A stretch of DNA of 33,230 nt from Acidobacteriota bacterium. GTDB taxonomy: Bacteria > Acidobacteriota > Terriglobia > Versatilivoradales > Versatilivoraceae. The notes beneath the pieces were generated by a model. That model searched no databases, had not been told where the DNA came from, and was given only the letters and a program-made list of their open reading frames with translations. Shown piece by piece: positions 32,784 to 33,230 of the stretch. The translations under genes and the position numbers were made by a program. The stretch lies in the NCBI GenBank assembly GCA_022821775.1, contig JAJECY010000265.1, forward strand, positions 1 to 33,230, written 5' to 3'. The first letter of the stretch is position 1, and each line of letters begins with the position of its first letter.

Positions 32784-33230
32784 CTACGTCCCAAACCAGG
32801 TTTCCCCTTCCATCAGGTACTTCCGGGTTTCCTCTTCGTCCAGCTCCACCCCCAGCCCAGGTCCCTCGGGGATATCGATGAACCCGTTGCTGATCTTGGG
32901 CCGGTATCCCTTGAGAATGCGTTCCCAGCCGGGCATGGCGTGGAATTCCAGCGCCAACAGGTTGGGCATGGCGGCGCAGGAGTGAACGGCGGCTGCAATG
33001 CCGATGGCGCTGGAGGCGTTGTGAGGACAGGTCTGGAGATGGTGGATGTCGGCCAGGTCCGCGATCTTCTTGGATTCGGCAATGCCGCCGCTGACCTGAA
33101 TGTCGGGGGCCACCAGGCGGGTGGCCGACCGCCGGAAGAATTCCAGGAACTCGTGGCGCAGGTGGAGGCCCTCCCCCACCAGGGTAGGCGTATGGGAGGA
33201 GGCCGTAAGGGTCGCCCAGGCCTCGACGTC
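32784..33230 (-). CDS. Enolase-superfamily (mandelate racemase/muconate lactonizing-type) protein, C-terminal part
   Basis: The C-terminal 148 residues of a minus-strand gene whose start lies beyond the window end. The frame is open to base 33230. VGEGLHLRHEFLEFF, ATRLVAPDIQVSGGIAESKK, IADLADIHHLQTCPHN and IGIAAAVHSCAAMPNLLALE are the last barrel strands of MR/MLE enzymes. The D-I-x-x-x-GG loop and the His near CPHN are at active-site positions of the galactonate dehydratase-like group. The end PEGPGLGVELDEEETRKYL is the usual capping tail. Substrates in this group are sugar acids, hydroxy acids or their racemates; this one cannot be fixed without the metal-binding residues of the missing N-terminal half. 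Confidence 0.88.
   Translation of the reverse strand, partial: DVEAWATLTASSHTPTLVGEGLHLRHEFLEFFRRSATRLVAPDIQVSGGIAESKKIADLADIHHLQTCPHNASSAIGIAAAVHSCAAMPNLLALEFHAMPGWERILKGYRPKISNGFIDIPEGPGLGVELDEEETRKYLMEGETWFGT

Overview
This looks like a GC-rich bacterial chromosome segment. The classic rimP-nusA-infB-rbfA-truB-rpsO-pnp block, class II fructose-1,6-bisphosphatase, FG-GAP secreted protein and PPC / DUF1549-DUF1553 / DUF1501 secreted-protein triad together suggest Acidobacteriota, with a Planctomycetes-like lineage as the alternative. This is inference from gene content; there is no rRNA here to settle it. No complete mobile element, tRNA, rRNA or CRISPR array is visible.

Layout. (1) 2-880: 3' part of guaB. 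(2) 1071-3414: a visibly less GC-rich patch with a secreted six-repeat FG-GAP protein, a frameshifted tyrosine-recombinase relic, a 10-bp tandem repeat and a small unknown gene. (3) 3460-12379, minus strand: the transcription/translation operon rimP, nusA, infB, DUF503 (ylxP), rbfA, truB, rpsO, pnp. It has a terminator-like hairpin in front of rimP and a long hairpin between rpsO and pnp. (4) 12497-13258, minus: a FadR-type GntR regulator, divergent from the next block, with a near-ideal operator palindrome between them. (5) 13501-23964, plus: a large corrinoid/folate one-carbon operon. In order it holds an unknown protein, a UroD/MtaA-type methyltransferase, a cognate corrinoid protein, a small four-cysteine protein, a RACo-type reductive activator, a MetF-MetV fusion, a methyl-H4folate:corrinoid methyltransferase, a 'virulence factor' family protein, an SDR dehydrogenase and two D-2-hydroxyacid dehydrogenases. 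(6) 23965-24293: an intergenic fold-back repeat element. (7) 24294-26319: glpX and a bile-acid/2-keto-acid type transporter. (8) 26455-32459: the exported PPC protein, a DUF1549/DUF1553 protein with two haem-type motifs, and a DUF1501 protein. (9) 32536-32769: a small membrane-anchored coiled-coil protein. 32784-33230, minus: 3' part of an enolase-superfamily dehydratase/racemase.

The most interesting system is block 5. The proposed flow is: methyl group of an unknown substrate, to the corrinoid protein (UroD-type methyltransferase), to tetrahydrofolate (AcsE/CmuB-like methyltransferase), to methylene-H4folate (MetF-MetV run oxidatively), with RACo rescuing oxidised Co(II). The dehydrogenases could process the demethylated carbon skeleton. 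The logic resembles the bacterial chloromethane (cmu) pathway and acetogen O-demethylases. However, the methyltransferase and corrinoid domains are separate, no MttB, MtaB or MtgB protein is present, and the substrate cannot be read from the sequence. The first gene and the four-cysteine protein are the least explained parts.
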